Origin: Tannerella sp.
GTDB taxonomy: Bacteria; Bacteroidota; Bacteroidia; Bacteroidales; Tannerellaceae
Reading direction: 5' to 3'
DNA: 16,565 bases
NCBI GenBank assembly: GCA_031277235.1
Contig: JAITMT010000321.1
Coordinates: forward strand, 1 to 16,565
Numbering within the stretch: the stretch's first letter is position 1; each line of letters opens with the position of its first letter. This document shows positions 1-7,554 of this stretch, in pieces. A model generated the notes under the pieces. It saw only the letters and a list, made by a program, of their open reading frames with translations, did no database searches and was not told the origin of the DNA. Made by a program: the position numbers and the translations under genes.

Positions 1-155
1 CCGCCAAACTCCCTGACGGCAACCCGCCGGATTTTATCCCTCAGCAGCGGATTCATGCCCGTACCGCGCAACGCCTTCCTGACCGTAGGCTGGGTAACCC
101 CCATAGCCTTGCCAATCAACCGCATTTTCCCGTGTTCTACGATAATTTTTTTCAT
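1..155 (-). CDS. Ner-like small DNA-binding protein (C-terminus cut off by window edge)
   Basis: The minus-strand frame opens with ATG at 155-153 and runs off the left edge after 51 codons. It begins MKKIIVEHGKMRLIGKAMGV. Residues 11-35 read like a helix-turn-helix (RLIGKAMGVTQPTVRKALRG), followed by a basic stretch RDKIRRVAVREFGG. An AAGGAG ribosome-binding site sits 8 bases before the ATG, which is unusual for this phylum and supports the start. Similar short proteins open the early operon of Mu-like Bacteroidales prophages, ahead of the transposase, and are thought to act like Ner, the early-gene repressor. Its divergence from an S24 repressor fits this. That it is a Ner counterpart is inferred from position and HTH-like sequence; the downstream transposase is not visible. 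Confidence 0.7.
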   Translation of the reverse strand, partial: MKKIIVEHGKMRLIGKAMGVTQPTVRKALRGTGMNPLLRDKIRRVAVREFG

Positions 156-186
156 GTCTTTTTCTCCTTTTATTTAAAAAATTTAC

Positions 187-194
187 TACCTTTG
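187..194 (+). promoter_or_regulatory. -7 promoter box, probable repressor promoter
   Basis: TACCTTTG matches the Bacteroidota -7 consensus TAnnTTTG. It faces the S24 repressor and would give a leader of about 78 bases. No clear TTTG -33 box lies at the usual spacing, so the call rests on the -7 box alone. Confidence 0.4.
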
Positions 195-199
195 TCGCC

Positions 200-215
200 G
201 TTTCATTTATGAAAC
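200..215. promoter_or_regulatory. Perfect palindrome, candidate Ner-like or repressor operator
   Basis: GTTTCAT-TT-ATGAAAC is a perfect inverted repeat with 7-bp arms. It lies between the rightward -7 box (187-194) and the leftward -7 box (222-229), near both predicted transcription starts, where a bound protein could block both promoters. Which protein binds it cannot be told. Confidence 0.5.
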
Positions 216-221
216 ACGCGG

Positions 222-253
222 CAAAGATAAATCATTTTGATTTACTAAACAAA
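222..253 (-). promoter_or_regulatory. Leftward early promoter (-7 and -33 boxes)
   Basis: Read on the minus strand, TATCTTTG (229-222) matches TAnnTTTG, and TTTG (253-250) lies 20 bases upstream, the usual spacing of the Bacteroidota -33/-7 pair. It would drive the Ner-like gene and the early operon beyond the window, with a leader of about 60 bases. Confidence 0.55.
228..244. promoter_or_regulatory. Perfect palindrome inside the early promoter, candidate repressor operator
   Basis: TAAATCA-TTT-TGATTTA is a perfect inverted repeat with 7-bp arms. It overlaps the edge of the leftward -7 box and sits between -7 and -33, the classic place for a repressor operator. The half-site TTTTGATTTA recurs at 269-278, and a variant TTTTGATAAA lies at 256-265, suggesting a cluster of sites next to the repressor start codon. 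Confidence 0.55.
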
Positions 254-277
254 TATTTTGATAAATATTTTTGATTT

Positions 278-970
278 ATGATGAAAGTTTTTTCCGACAA
301 TAGGAATAAATGGCTGATTAACAAGATTAATCAACTTATAGATTCAGGAACCACTAAGGCAGAGATAGCAAGAGCATTAGAGGTTAAACCTCAATATCTT
401 ACGCCCATAATGAATGGAACAAGGAATGTTTCAGAAAAATTCGCATTCAAATTCTGCGAAGTTTTTAATATAAACTCTAATGATTTATTTCCAGTCCGAC
501 GCAAGATACCCTTTTACGATATAAATGCCGAAGCCGGGACAATCCAGCTCTCAAGCATGGACCCGGTATCAGAGCCTGGTGAGTGGATTGATGCCGGCGA
601 CTGGTTCCGTGATGCCGACGGCGCAATGCGCGTACACGGAGACAGCATGTTCCCCGTCTATAAATCCGGAAGCATTGTTGTGATGAAGGAAGTCCAGGAC
701 AAAAGCCTTGTTATATATGGGCAGGATTATGTGCTTCAAACCTCGGAATACCGCGCCATCAAACGAATCCAGAAATCCAAGCAAAAAGACTTCTGGCTGG
801 CATGTTCTGTAAATACGGAAACCTGGGAAAAGGGAGAAATGGCAGGAAAATTGATACACGAACCCTTTGAAATTCCAATTGATAAAGTAAACAAACTGTT
901 CAGAGTTGTAGGCAGCGTTGACCGCACCGAAAGCAGCCGCATTGTATATAATAAAAAGAAAACATTATAA
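278..970 (+). CDS. S24-family phage repressor (CI/LexA-like, self-cleaving)
   Basis: This 230-residue protein would bind operators as a dimer and hold the prophage in lysogeny, with RecA-stimulated self-cleavage relieving repression. Residues about 12-70 form an XRE-type helix-turn-helix (TKAEIARALEVKPQYLTPIM). Residues about 78-215 form the S24 peptidase domain: an Ala86-Gly87 pair in INAEAGT is the likely cleavage bond, Ser123 in HGDSMFP the nucleophile, and Lys162 in YRAIKRI the probable general base, all as expected for LexA/CI relatives. The start is ATG 278, with a second ATG directly after it; no Shine-Dalgarno is visible in the A/T-rich leader. The gene is divergent from the Ner-like gene, and its end overlaps the convergent SHOCT gene by 6 bases. 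Family assignment is firm; which element it controls is inferred from context. Confidence 0.88.
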   Translation: MMKVFSDNRNKWLINKINQLIDSGTTKAEIARALEVKPQYLTPIMNGTRNVSEKFAFKFCEVFNINSNDLFPVRRKIPFYDINAEAGTIQLSSMDPVSEPGEWIDAGDWFRDADGAMRVHGDSMFPVYKSGSIVVMKEVQDKSLVIYGQDYVLQTSEYRAIKRIQKSKQKDFWLACSVNTETWEKGEMAGKLIHEPFEIPIDKVNKLFRVVGSVDRTESSRIVYNKKKTL

Positions 971-1687
971 ATTAAGTATCTTATTCTTCTGAACCGCAAA
1001 CTCTTCTTCCGTCAAAATACCTTTCATTTTCAATTCGCTTAATTTCAATAGCTCGTCAGATATTGAAAGAACCGGAGTAGTTTTGTTATTTTCAATCTTG
1101 CCGTCAATTTTATCAATAATAATACTAACCAAATCCCTGATTTCGTCAGCCTTTTGCTTCCCTATTTTATAAATAGGTTCACTAATCCCTACACTTGTGG
1201 TACATTCAAAACAAGGTATTAACAAATAAGGTGTTTTAATATCCCGTAATAAAATTTTTACAGATAATGAAGAAACCATATTTTCGCTGGTTGAACCTCC
1301 TGACAATCCCCCTATAATAGCACCGGCACCACCGGCTAACACACCGCCTACTATTGCTCCTCCGACTGTCCTGGACGTTGATTTCTTCGATTTAGTATTT
1401 CCGTTTTCAAGTAACTCAACGCTTATAATATCAGAATAAGAACATACAACTTCTCCTTTTTCAGTCATGTACAGTATCTTCTGATTAATATCGTCAATAG
1501 CAAATATAAATGATAGAACCCGCGGTCCTATTACCTGCTTGGATACGGAAAAATCATCTTTGGCTGCTATTTTTTTATTTAACAATTCTATTTTTTTATC
1601 CAAGCCATCATTTACAGACTGAACCACCACTGACAATACAATAAAAAGCAGTACAGCAACAATAATAATAATAACAATCCAATTCAT
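965..1687 (-). CDS. Membrane-anchored SHOCT-domain protein, possible prophage cargo
   Basis: This 240-residue protein has one N-terminal membrane segment (about residues 3-22, IVIIIIVAVLLFIVLSVV), then a charged stretch and a beta-rich middle (about 50-95). A glycine-rich hydrophobic stretch follows (about 108-131, GGAIVGGVLAGGAGAIIGG) that could be a second membrane-inserting hairpin, and a C-terminal SHOCT motif (about 211-240, LKLSELKMKGILTEEEF). SHOCT is a short oligomerization module found at the ends of many unrelated proteins. No catalytic motif is seen. The gene has its own -7 box and lies between the repressor and the element end, where transposable phages often carry lysogeny-expressed extra genes. 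A role in excluding other phages is conceivable but is a guess. Confidence 0.75.
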   Translation of the reverse strand: MNWIVIIIIVAVLLFIVLSVVVQSVNDGLDKKIELLNKKIAAKDDFSVSKQVIGPRVLSFIFAIDDINQKILYMTEKGEVVCSYSDIISVELLENGNTKSKKSTSRTVGGAIVGGVLAGGAGAIIGGLSGGSTSENMVSSLSVKILLRDIKTPYLLIPCFECTTSVGISEPIYKIGKQKADEIRDLVSIIIDKIDGKIENNKTTPVLSISDELLKLSELKMKGILTEEEFAVQKNKILNL

Positions 1688-1714
1688 AGGTATTTGATTT
1701 TAAAAAAATTTCCG

Positions 1715-1722
1715 CAAAGATA
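1715..1722 (-). promoter_or_regulatory. -7 box of the SHOCT gene
   Basis: On the minus strand this reads TATCTTTG, matching TAnnTTTG, and predicts a leader of about 20 bases before ATG 1687. No TTTG lies at the -33 position. Confidence 0.45.
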
Positions 1723-1940
1723 CTATATTTCTCTAAATAAATAAAAAAAACATTGTTTTTATTAAAAAACCCGCTAAACGTAGCGTCTCGCCACGCTTTT
1801 CTGCAAATGTTTACAACACCATCCACGCACTCCACACGCCATCACACGCGACACACAAAATCACGCGCACACGCTTTTACCCAACCCCATCATATAACCT
1901 CAACACATAAACCTCTCATTTAACGAAACTTAAATACTTT

Positions 1941-1959
1941 TTGAACACCAACCGTTCAA
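1941..1959. repeat. Dyad TTGAAC-N7-GTTCAA, copy 1
   Basis: TTGAAC at 1941-1946 pairs with GTTCAA at 1954-1959. The right half belongs to the 12-mer CAACCGTTCAAT (1949-1960), which recurs exactly at 2327-2338. It could be a protein-binding site of the element; the function is unknown. Confidence 0.45.
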
Positions 1960-2055
1960 TAAAATTCCACCCCTCCAATCCCCTGAAATTCCCGAAAAAC
2001 AAGCCAAATTTTCGCCATTTCCGCCATTTTACCACACTTAATATTTGTTAAAAAT

Positions 2056-2136
2056 GTATCCCTAAACTCCATTTTTCGATAATATTTTCCACAAAAAAAT
2101 GTATCCCTAAACGTATCCCTAAGTGTATCCCTAAAC
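2056..2136. repeat. 12-bp repeat GTATCCCTAAAC, three tandem copies plus one distant copy
   Basis: Copies lie at 2056-2067 (exact), 2101-2112 (exact), 2113-2124 (ends AAGT) and 2125-2136 (exact). On the minus strand each reads GTTTAGGGATAC. A minus-strand frame across them would encode repeated Arg-Asp-Thr, but the bias comes from the repeat itself, so it is not called as a gene. Related CCCTAAA/CCTTAAA strings near the element end (2399-2405 and 2484-2490) may belong to the same family of sites. Confidence 0.65.
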
Positions 2137-2210
2137 TGCTTTTTTATCCTATTTCCCATCAATCAATCGTCTCATGCATCGTTTGACAGTCCATACCCGA
2201 ATCAATCAAT

Positions 2211-2256
2211 AAAAAAGCCGCCAAAAACGCCAAATTAAGCGTCTCCGGCGGCTTTT
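2211..2256. terminator. Bidirectional intrinsic terminator-like hairpin
   Basis: AAAAGCCGCC (2213-2222) pairs with GGCGGCTTTT (2247-2256) in a perfect 10-bp stem. An inner ACGC (2227-2230)/GCGT (2239-2242) pairing extends it. T-runs follow in both directions, so it can stop transcription both out of and into the element, insulating its end. Confidence 0.7.
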
Positions 2257-2310
2257 ATACCTTCCGTGCACAATCCTTCAAAACCGGCTTGTTTTAGCCC
2301 TCAAATTAAA

Positions 2311-2337
2311 TTGAACAGCCATTTTACAACCGTTCAA
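2311..2337. repeat. Dyad TTGAAC-N15-GTTCAA, copy 2
   Basis: TTGAAC at 2311-2316 pairs with GTTCAA at 2332-2337, the same half-sites as at 1941-1959 but 8 bp further apart. The shared 12-mer CAACCGTTCAAT ends the dyad. Confidence 0.45.
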
Positions 2338-2527
2338 TACCGTCCCAATTAAACCGGAATTAAACCGAATTAAACATCTCGTTTTGTGTTTTTCCTTTCC
2401 CTAAAACAACCAACTACCCGCATCAAATCAATGTTTTCCCACTGTCCAAGTATAATAAATTTTTCCGCCTTTCGTTTTTACCCCCTTAAATCAAACCGAT
2501 GAAACCTTAACTACCAGTGGGGAAGGT

Positions 2528-4534
2528 TTGATTTCCACAGCATTATCAATATCTCCTCAAGTACCGGTAAAAAATATAGACGGAACTTGGGGTGGAGGAG
2601 ACCTGGCTAATGGAGCTGACCGGTATGTTCCGGTCAATCCGATCGCGATTGCCAGTTTAAAGACCAGCAAGGATGTTAGAAGAAAATTTACGGGAGGAGG
2701 CAATATTCAGATCAATCTGATAAAAGGACTGATTTTCAGGACGTCCGTAAACACCAGCCTTGACAACTACAGTGGCTTAAGATATTCGCCTAAGTATGAA
2801 ATAGGCTGGGCAATTAATACGGTGTCGGAAATGAGAGATTTTTCGAGTTTCAATACATGGTGGAGTCTGAATGAACTTCTTCAATACTCGAAACAGTTGG
2901 GTGATCACTACCTGGAAGCCATGGCAAGCCATGAAGCGCAGGCTTATACCTGGAGAACCTTGAACGGCGCCCGTCAGGGATTCCTTACCGACGATGTTTT
3001 TGACCTGAATGCCGGAGATGCAAGCACTGCATCTAATGACGGCGGACATGGCGACGGGTCGAAGGATTCCTATCTGGGACGACTTGTCTATAATTATGCC
3101 GAACGGTATATGCTTACCGGCTCCGTTCGTTGGGACGGCTCTTCCAGATTTGGTCAGAACAATCGCTGGGGAACATTTCCTGCCGTTTCTACTGCCTGGC
3201 GGATATCGAAAGAGTCGTGGTATACTGTAGGATTCATGAACGAAGCCAAATTACGATTGGAATGGGGAACAACCGGAAATGAAGGAGGCGGAGGAATTTA
3301 TTCTCCCTTGCGGTCGGGAGCCACCGAATGGGGTACCGGATTTCTCCCCAACAATTACAGCAATCCCAATCTTAAATGGGAATCAACGACAACCTACAAT
3401 GCGGGCTTCAATTTGGGATTCCTGCAAAATAGAATCCAGATAGAAGGGGATATATACAAGAAGAACACCGACAATCTATTGATGCCTAATCCGTTGCCGG
3501 CTTATATGGGTGTACAGGGAACAGGAAGTATCGGTACTCCTACCGTCAATATCGGGGCATTGGAAAATATCGGATGGGGTATCTCCATCAATTCAACCAA
3601 CATTGATACGAAAGATTTTACATGGTCTTCCAATTTCAATATATCGGGATTCCGGACTGAAATTACGAAATTGTATTCCAATACGGCGCGAGTATTGAGA
3701 ACTGCCTGGTGGATGGGAGACTTTCAACAGGTGTCGGAAATAGGGAAAGCTCCCTGGCAATTTTTAGGATATGTTTACGACGGCCTTTACCAGTCGTTGG
3801 ACGATATCGCCAACAGCGCCGTTCCGGTGGATAATTCGGGAAACCGCTTGCCGGTAGATCAATATAACGGAATATGGGTGGGAGATGTAAAATACAGGGA
3901 TATCAGCGGTCCGGACGGTAAACCGGACGGTATTATTGATATTAACGACCAAACGACTATCGGAAGTCCGTGGCCCAAATTATTCGGCGGATTTACCAAT
4001 ACTTTTTCATACAAGGGTTTTGAATTGAATGTTCTTCTTACCTTTACGCAGGGGAATGATATCTATAACCGGTTAGCCATGCAAAATTCCAAAACGAACG
4101 AAGTCTGGTCAAGCAGAAACTTACTGATCAATGCCTTTAATTATGCCAAGCCGGTTACGAATCCCGACGGATCGGTTACCTTGGAGAATCCGAATACAAA
4201 TATCCCCCGTATCACCGATACCGATTTGAACGGAAACTGGAACCGGTTCTCTACCCGATGGATGGAAGACGGTTCGTTTATCCGCGTAAAAAATATCAGT
4301 TTGTCCTATCGCCTTCCGAAGACCCTGATGAGCAAAACAAAATACTTAAAGGATATCCGGTTGAGTCTGAGCGCTCAGAACATGCTCACTTTCACCAAAT
4401 ACAAAGGATATGATCCGGAAGTAGGCGCTTATGTCGGACAAAACGTGTACAATGATTCTCAAACCATCGGCGTAGATGCGGGACATTATCCCCTGACACC
4501 GATATATACGTTTACCGTGAATGTGAATCTATAA
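2528..4534 (+). pseudogene. susC: SusC/RagA TonB-dependent outer-membrane transporter, 5'-truncated
   Basis: SusC proteins are about 1,000-residue TonB-dependent channels importing oligosaccharides with their SusD lid. Only about 670-690 residues of the C-terminal barrel remain. Signal peptide, carboxypeptidase-regulatory-like domain, TonB box and plug domain are absent. Family signatures seen are PVKNIDGTWGGG near the break, GSVRWDGSSRFGQNNRWG (about residue 198), LKWEST (about 282), a DGKPDGIIDINDQ loop (about 463) and a C-terminal barrel strand ending TVNVNL. The frame is open back to the stop at 2456-2458. Codons just before 2528 (TTSGEG) still look SusC-like, so the break lies a little upstream of the nominal TTG. 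No true start codon or signal peptide is found, so the remnant cannot reach the outer membrane by itself. It is followed 22 bp later by susD. Family identity is certain; disruption by the prophage is inferred. Confidence 0.88.
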
Positions 4535-4556
4535 TAATCAATTAAACAATAGAACA

Positions 4557-6290
4557 ATGAAGAAAACAATCAATATAAAAAACGGGAGTGTTATCATTGC
4601 GATAGCTTTGTTATCAGGCTGCTCGGACAGTTTTTTGGATAGACCTCCCTTAGATACCATTGTAGATGCAAATTTTTATCAAACAGACGATCAGGTAATG
4701 TCGGCAACTGCTCTGCTATACAATAATGTCTGGTTCGATTATAATGACAAGGCAACGTTTACGCTCGCCGATTTCAGAGGAGGCTCCGGCATGGCGCAAT
4801 GGGCTTGGGCTGATAACATCAAGTTTGCAACCACACCGCAATCGGCGGAAAATTTACAAGCCTGGCGCGCCTTTTTTAACGTGATCGGGCAAGCCAATAC
4901 GGCAATCGTGAATATAAACAGATATTCCGGCCCCGACGTATCCGATGCAATCAAACAAAATGCTATAGGCGAAGCGCATTTCATGCGGTCGCTTGCTTAC
5001 CGTTATCTGGTTATGAACTATGGACCGGTTCCCATCATTACCGATAACCAGACCCTGCTGTCAGATCCCTTGTCCGTGTGGACAAATACGGTTCAAAGTG
5101 TGTGGAAGTTTATTACCAACGAGATGCGGGAAGCCGTTGAAAAACTGTCCGAGATGCCTTATGCACCCGGTCGCGTGACCAAATGGTCGGCAGAAGGAAT
5201 GCTGGCACGGTTTTATTTAAGCAGAGCGGGCGTCGAATCGGAAGGCGGACGAAGAAATCAACAGTTTCTGGACAGCGCCAAATATTATGCGGACAGAGTA
5301 ATCAAACTCAGCGGCAAAACGTTATTGCCGACTTATCGCGAATTGTTTCTGTATCCTTATGACAACAACAACGAATCGTTGTTTGAACTTCAATGGGTTT
5401 ATATGCCCACTAATTATTACGGATATGCCAATTCGACCATTTCGCAAATAGCGACCAGTCCGACCATTACCGGTAACGGCGATGGTTGGGGAGGCGATTT
5501 CTCCGCTACTTTCTGGATGCTTTCGCTGTATGAAGGATTTGAAATCTACGGGACAACCGGCGATACGCTGCGGGGAAGAACGTTAGACCAGCGACTTCAC
5601 GAAACATTCATGTTGCCCGGATTTTCATACCCCGAAATAACCCGGACGATTGACGGTGTAGATCAGAATCCTTTTGTTTACCCCAATAATGCCATGGGCA
5701 GTGTGCTCGACGGTTATGTGGATAACGGCACAAGTCCTGCCAATATCAAAAAATACCTCATCGGGCAGCCCAAAGACATAGGAGGAGGATCCGGTTTTCA
5801 AAATTATCCCAACAACACCTATATGCTTCGCCTGGCTGAAATGTATCTGACGTATGCAGACGCTGCACTGGGAAATCAAGAATCAACCGATGATCCTATC
5901 GCCCTGCAATATATCAATACCATACGCACACGGGCAAGATTGCCGGTTTATGATGTATCGCGACAGGGACCGCTGACATTCGACAAAATCTTCAAGGAAA
6001 GGATTTGCGAATTTGCCATGGAAGCAATGAGTTGGTATGATTTGATTAATTTGCATTACTGGAATCCGCAAAAGGCGTTTGACATCATCAATTCGCAGTA
6101 TAGGGGACTGTTTGTTGTTCATCCCGATAAATTTCCCGATCCTACCGAATGGACTATTTTTAAAACAGAATGGTCAACAATCAAGTATCCTACGGCTAAC
6201 GAAGGTAATTTTCTCCTGCCCATACCGGCATCGGAAGCTACCGCGGCGCCTAATTTGGCGGAACCGCCCGTAGATTATTATGCTCAATAA
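4557..6290 (+). CDS. susD: SusD/RagB-family surface glycan-binding lipoprotein
   Basis: This 577-residue protein is of normal family length. It would be an outer-membrane lipoprotein forming the hinged lid over a SusC channel and capturing oligosaccharides. The signal peptide ends in a lipobox (LSGC, Cys22) followed by SDSFLDRPP, the standard mature start of SusD proteins. The N-terminal half is the TPR-like helical scaffold (for example GEAHFMRSLAYRYLVMNYG, about residues 139-157). The C-terminal RagB/SusD domain shows the hallmark NTIRTRARLP (about 454) and ERICEFAMEAMSWYDLI (about 482). It is the second gene of the operon, after the truncated susC and 30 bp before the first TIG-domain gene. 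The gene is intact, but its natural partner is broken here, so expression and use are uncertain. Confidence 0.95.
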   Translation: MKKTINIKNGSVIIAIALLSGCSDSFLDRPPLDTIVDANFYQTDDQVMSATALLYNNVWFDYNDKATFTLADFRGGSGMAQWAWADNIKFATTPQSAENLQAWRAFFNVIGQANTAIVNINRYSGPDVSDAIKQNAIGEAHFMRSLAYRYLVMNYGPVPIITDNQTLLSDPLSVWTNTVQSVWKFITNEMREAVEKLSEMPYAPGRVTKWSAEGMLARFYLSRAGVESEGGRRNQQFLDSAKYYADRVIKLSGKTLLPTYRELFLYPYDNNNESLFELQWVYMPTNYYGYANSTISQIATSPTITGNGDGWGGDFSATFWMLSLYEGFEIYGTTGDTLRGRTLDQRLHETFMLPGFSYPEITRTIDGVDQNPFVYPNNAMGSVLDGYVDNGTSPANIKKYLIGQPKDIGGGSGFQNYPNNTYMLRLAEMYLTYADAALGNQESTDDPIALQYINTIRTRARLPVYDVSRQGPLTFDKIFKERICEFAMEAMSWYDLINLHYWNPQKAFDIINSQYRGLFVVHPDKFPDPTEWTIFKTEWSTIKYPTANEGNFLLPIPASEATAAPNLAEPPVDYYAQ

Positions 6291-6320
6291 ATAACTATTA
6301 AAATTTAATAGACAAGATAT

Positions 6321-7517
6321 ATGAAAACAATAAAAAAATCCATTCTATTTGTTGCTATTACAATGTTGGCAACGATGTTTAACTGGTCATGCGAAGATAG
6401 CAATGATGATGCGGAAGTTCCCTTTATTTCGTATGTCCGGATAACCAATCCCGCTTCGGCGGATTCTCTTTTGGTGGCAGCCAACCAGGGACAATGGATC
6501 GCTATTATCGGCGGTAATTTACAGACTACCCGTGAAATCTGGTTTAATGACCAACGGGCGAGTTTGACGCCAGCTTATATTACCAGCGCGACTATTTTAG
6601 TCGGTATGCCAAGCGAAATTCCTGCGGTTGTTACGAATAAAATAAAACTTATTTTTGCCGACGGAGATTCCTTACTGTATGATTTCCGCCTTACCATTAA
6701 CAAGCCGGTCATCAGCAGTATGGACTGCGAATATACGCTGGATGGCGAAATGGCTACTATTCACGGAGATTATTTCTATTTGCCGGTTGCTGTTACATTC
6801 CCCGGAAATTTAACCGTATCAACGGAAGACGGAGCGGATATTATGACGGTGAATGAGGCTAACAATCTAATTACGGTAAGAGTACCGGAAGGCGCGCAAC
6901 CCGGACAGATAATCATTTCGACAAATTTTGGCGCACAGATATCGGATTTCTGGTTCCGCGACAACCGGAATATGATTGAAGGATTTGACAGTAGCGATCC
7001 CGGTACGGCAGGCACCCTTGTAACCGATCCGGGACCCGATGATCCGCCGATCATCAATGGAAAATATACCCGGATCATAAAACCCGCTATGGGGAGTTGG
7101 GACTGGACGCAGGTATATGTCCGGTGGAGCGCTCCTTATTACGCTATTCCCGACGAAGCAATCCTTCATCCGGATCAATATTATTACAAATTCGAAGTTT
7201 GCACGACCAAACCGTTTAATGCCAATGGAGTAAGAGGGTGGGTTACTGATCCGTCAGTGCAAAGCAGTACACCGGAACCTATGTTTTATATATGGAAGCC
7301 TCCGTTTGATACAAAAGGCGCATGGCAAACCGTTACCATTCCTTTGACAGATTTTTCCAATGCTTTGGGAAGCTTTTTCCCGAAGGTACTTCCAACCGGA
7401 GAATATTTCAGCGCTTTCGTATTCTGTGAACCCGGAGAGTTGAATTGCGATATGTCGTTCGACAACTTCCGCATTGTGCCCAAAACTATTCCCAAGCCGC
7501 CGGGAAGCGATTATTAA
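6321..7517 (+). CDS. Surface glycan-binding lipoprotein (IPT/TIG domains, SGBP-B type)
   Basis: This 398-residue protein starts with a signal peptide ending in Cys24 (FNWSC) followed by EDSNDD, the acidic tail that marks lipoproteins exported to the cell surface in Bacteroidota. Two IPT/TIG immunoglobulin-like domains occupy about residues 35-128 and 130-215. A C-terminal domain (about 218-398) opens NMIEGFDSSDPG and is rich in Trp/Tyr (GSWDWTQVYVRWSAPYY), resembling the glycan-binding domain of SGBP-B proteins. Such proteins hold polysaccharide at the surface for the GH and the SusCD importer, with the TIG domains as a spacer stalk. Position just after susD is typical. Which glycan it binds is inferred from the neighbouring GH16. 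Confidence 0.85.
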   Translation: MKTIKKSILFVAITMLATMFNWSCEDSNDDAEVPFISYVRITNPASADSLLVAANQGQWIAIIGGNLQTTREIWFNDQRASLTPAYITSATILVGMPSEIPAVVTNKIKLIFADGDSLLYDFRLTINKPVISSMDCEYTLDGEMATIHGDYFYLPVAVTFPGNLTVSTEDGADIMTVNEANNLITVRVPEGAQPGQIIISTNFGAQISDFWFRDNRNMIEGFDSSDPGTAGTLVTDPGPDDPPIINGKYTRIIKPAMGSWDWTQVYVRWSAPYYAIPDEAILHPDQYYYKFEVCTTKPFNANGVRGWVTDPSVQSSTPEPMFYIWKPPFDTKGAWQTVTIPLTDFSNALGSFFPKVLPTGEYFSAFVFCEPGELNCDMSFDNFRIVPKTIPKPPGSDY

Positions 7518-7554
7518 AATTCATTTAATTATTCATAATTTATAAATAAAAAAT

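Larger units (their letters stand above)
1..2495. mobile_element. One end of a probable Mu-like (transposable) prophage
   Basis: Seen: a small HTH-type gene leaves the window leftward, a divergent S24 repressor is transcribed toward the right-hand end, and then comes repeat-bearing non-coding DNA that stops inside a susC frame lacking its first third. Known: in phage Mu and transposable Bacteroidales phages, the repressor gene points toward the attachment end, and a divergent Ner-like gene starts the early operon leading to the transposase. The layout here matches that arrangement. Inferred: the element end lies between the last in-frame stop (2456-2458) and about 2513. An end at the CA of 2492-2493 would fit Mu-type TG...CA termini but is unproven. 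The transposase genes and the other end are outside the window. The alternative is another integrative element or an assembly join. Confidence 0.6.
1740..2495. other. Gene-free terminal region of the mobile element
   Basis: No convincing gene is seen in about 750 bp. The plus strand is conspicuously C-rich and G-poor, for example CACGC-rich at 1825-1875 and C-rich at 1960-2040. It holds the 12-bp repeats, the TTGAAC/GTTCAA dyads and the hairpin described separately. Such non-coding, repeat-bearing DNA at an element end is where transposase binding sites would lie. Confidence 0.5.

Noticed and set aside
1608..1835. Minus-strand 75-residue frame upstream of the SHOCT gene
   Set aside because: It overlaps the SHOCT gene start out of frame and crosses its promoter box; no recognisable content.
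1956..2162. Minus-strand 68-residue frame with repeated Arg-Asp-Thr
   Set aside because: The repeated amino acids come from the 12-bp DNA repeats; the rest has no domain, signal or start support, and the region looks non-coding.
2518..2530. GGGGAAGG before TTG 2528 as a ribosome-binding site for a working short SusC
   Set aside because: It touches the TTG with no proper spacing, and the product would lack a signal peptide and plug; the frame stays SusC-like upstream of the TTG.
2513..2600. Truncated susC as a silent cassette of an invertible SusC shufflon
   Set aside because: The upstream DNA is repressor-type phage sequence, with no inverted susC pieces, recombinase gene or inversion-site pair in the window; insertion disruption explains it more simply.
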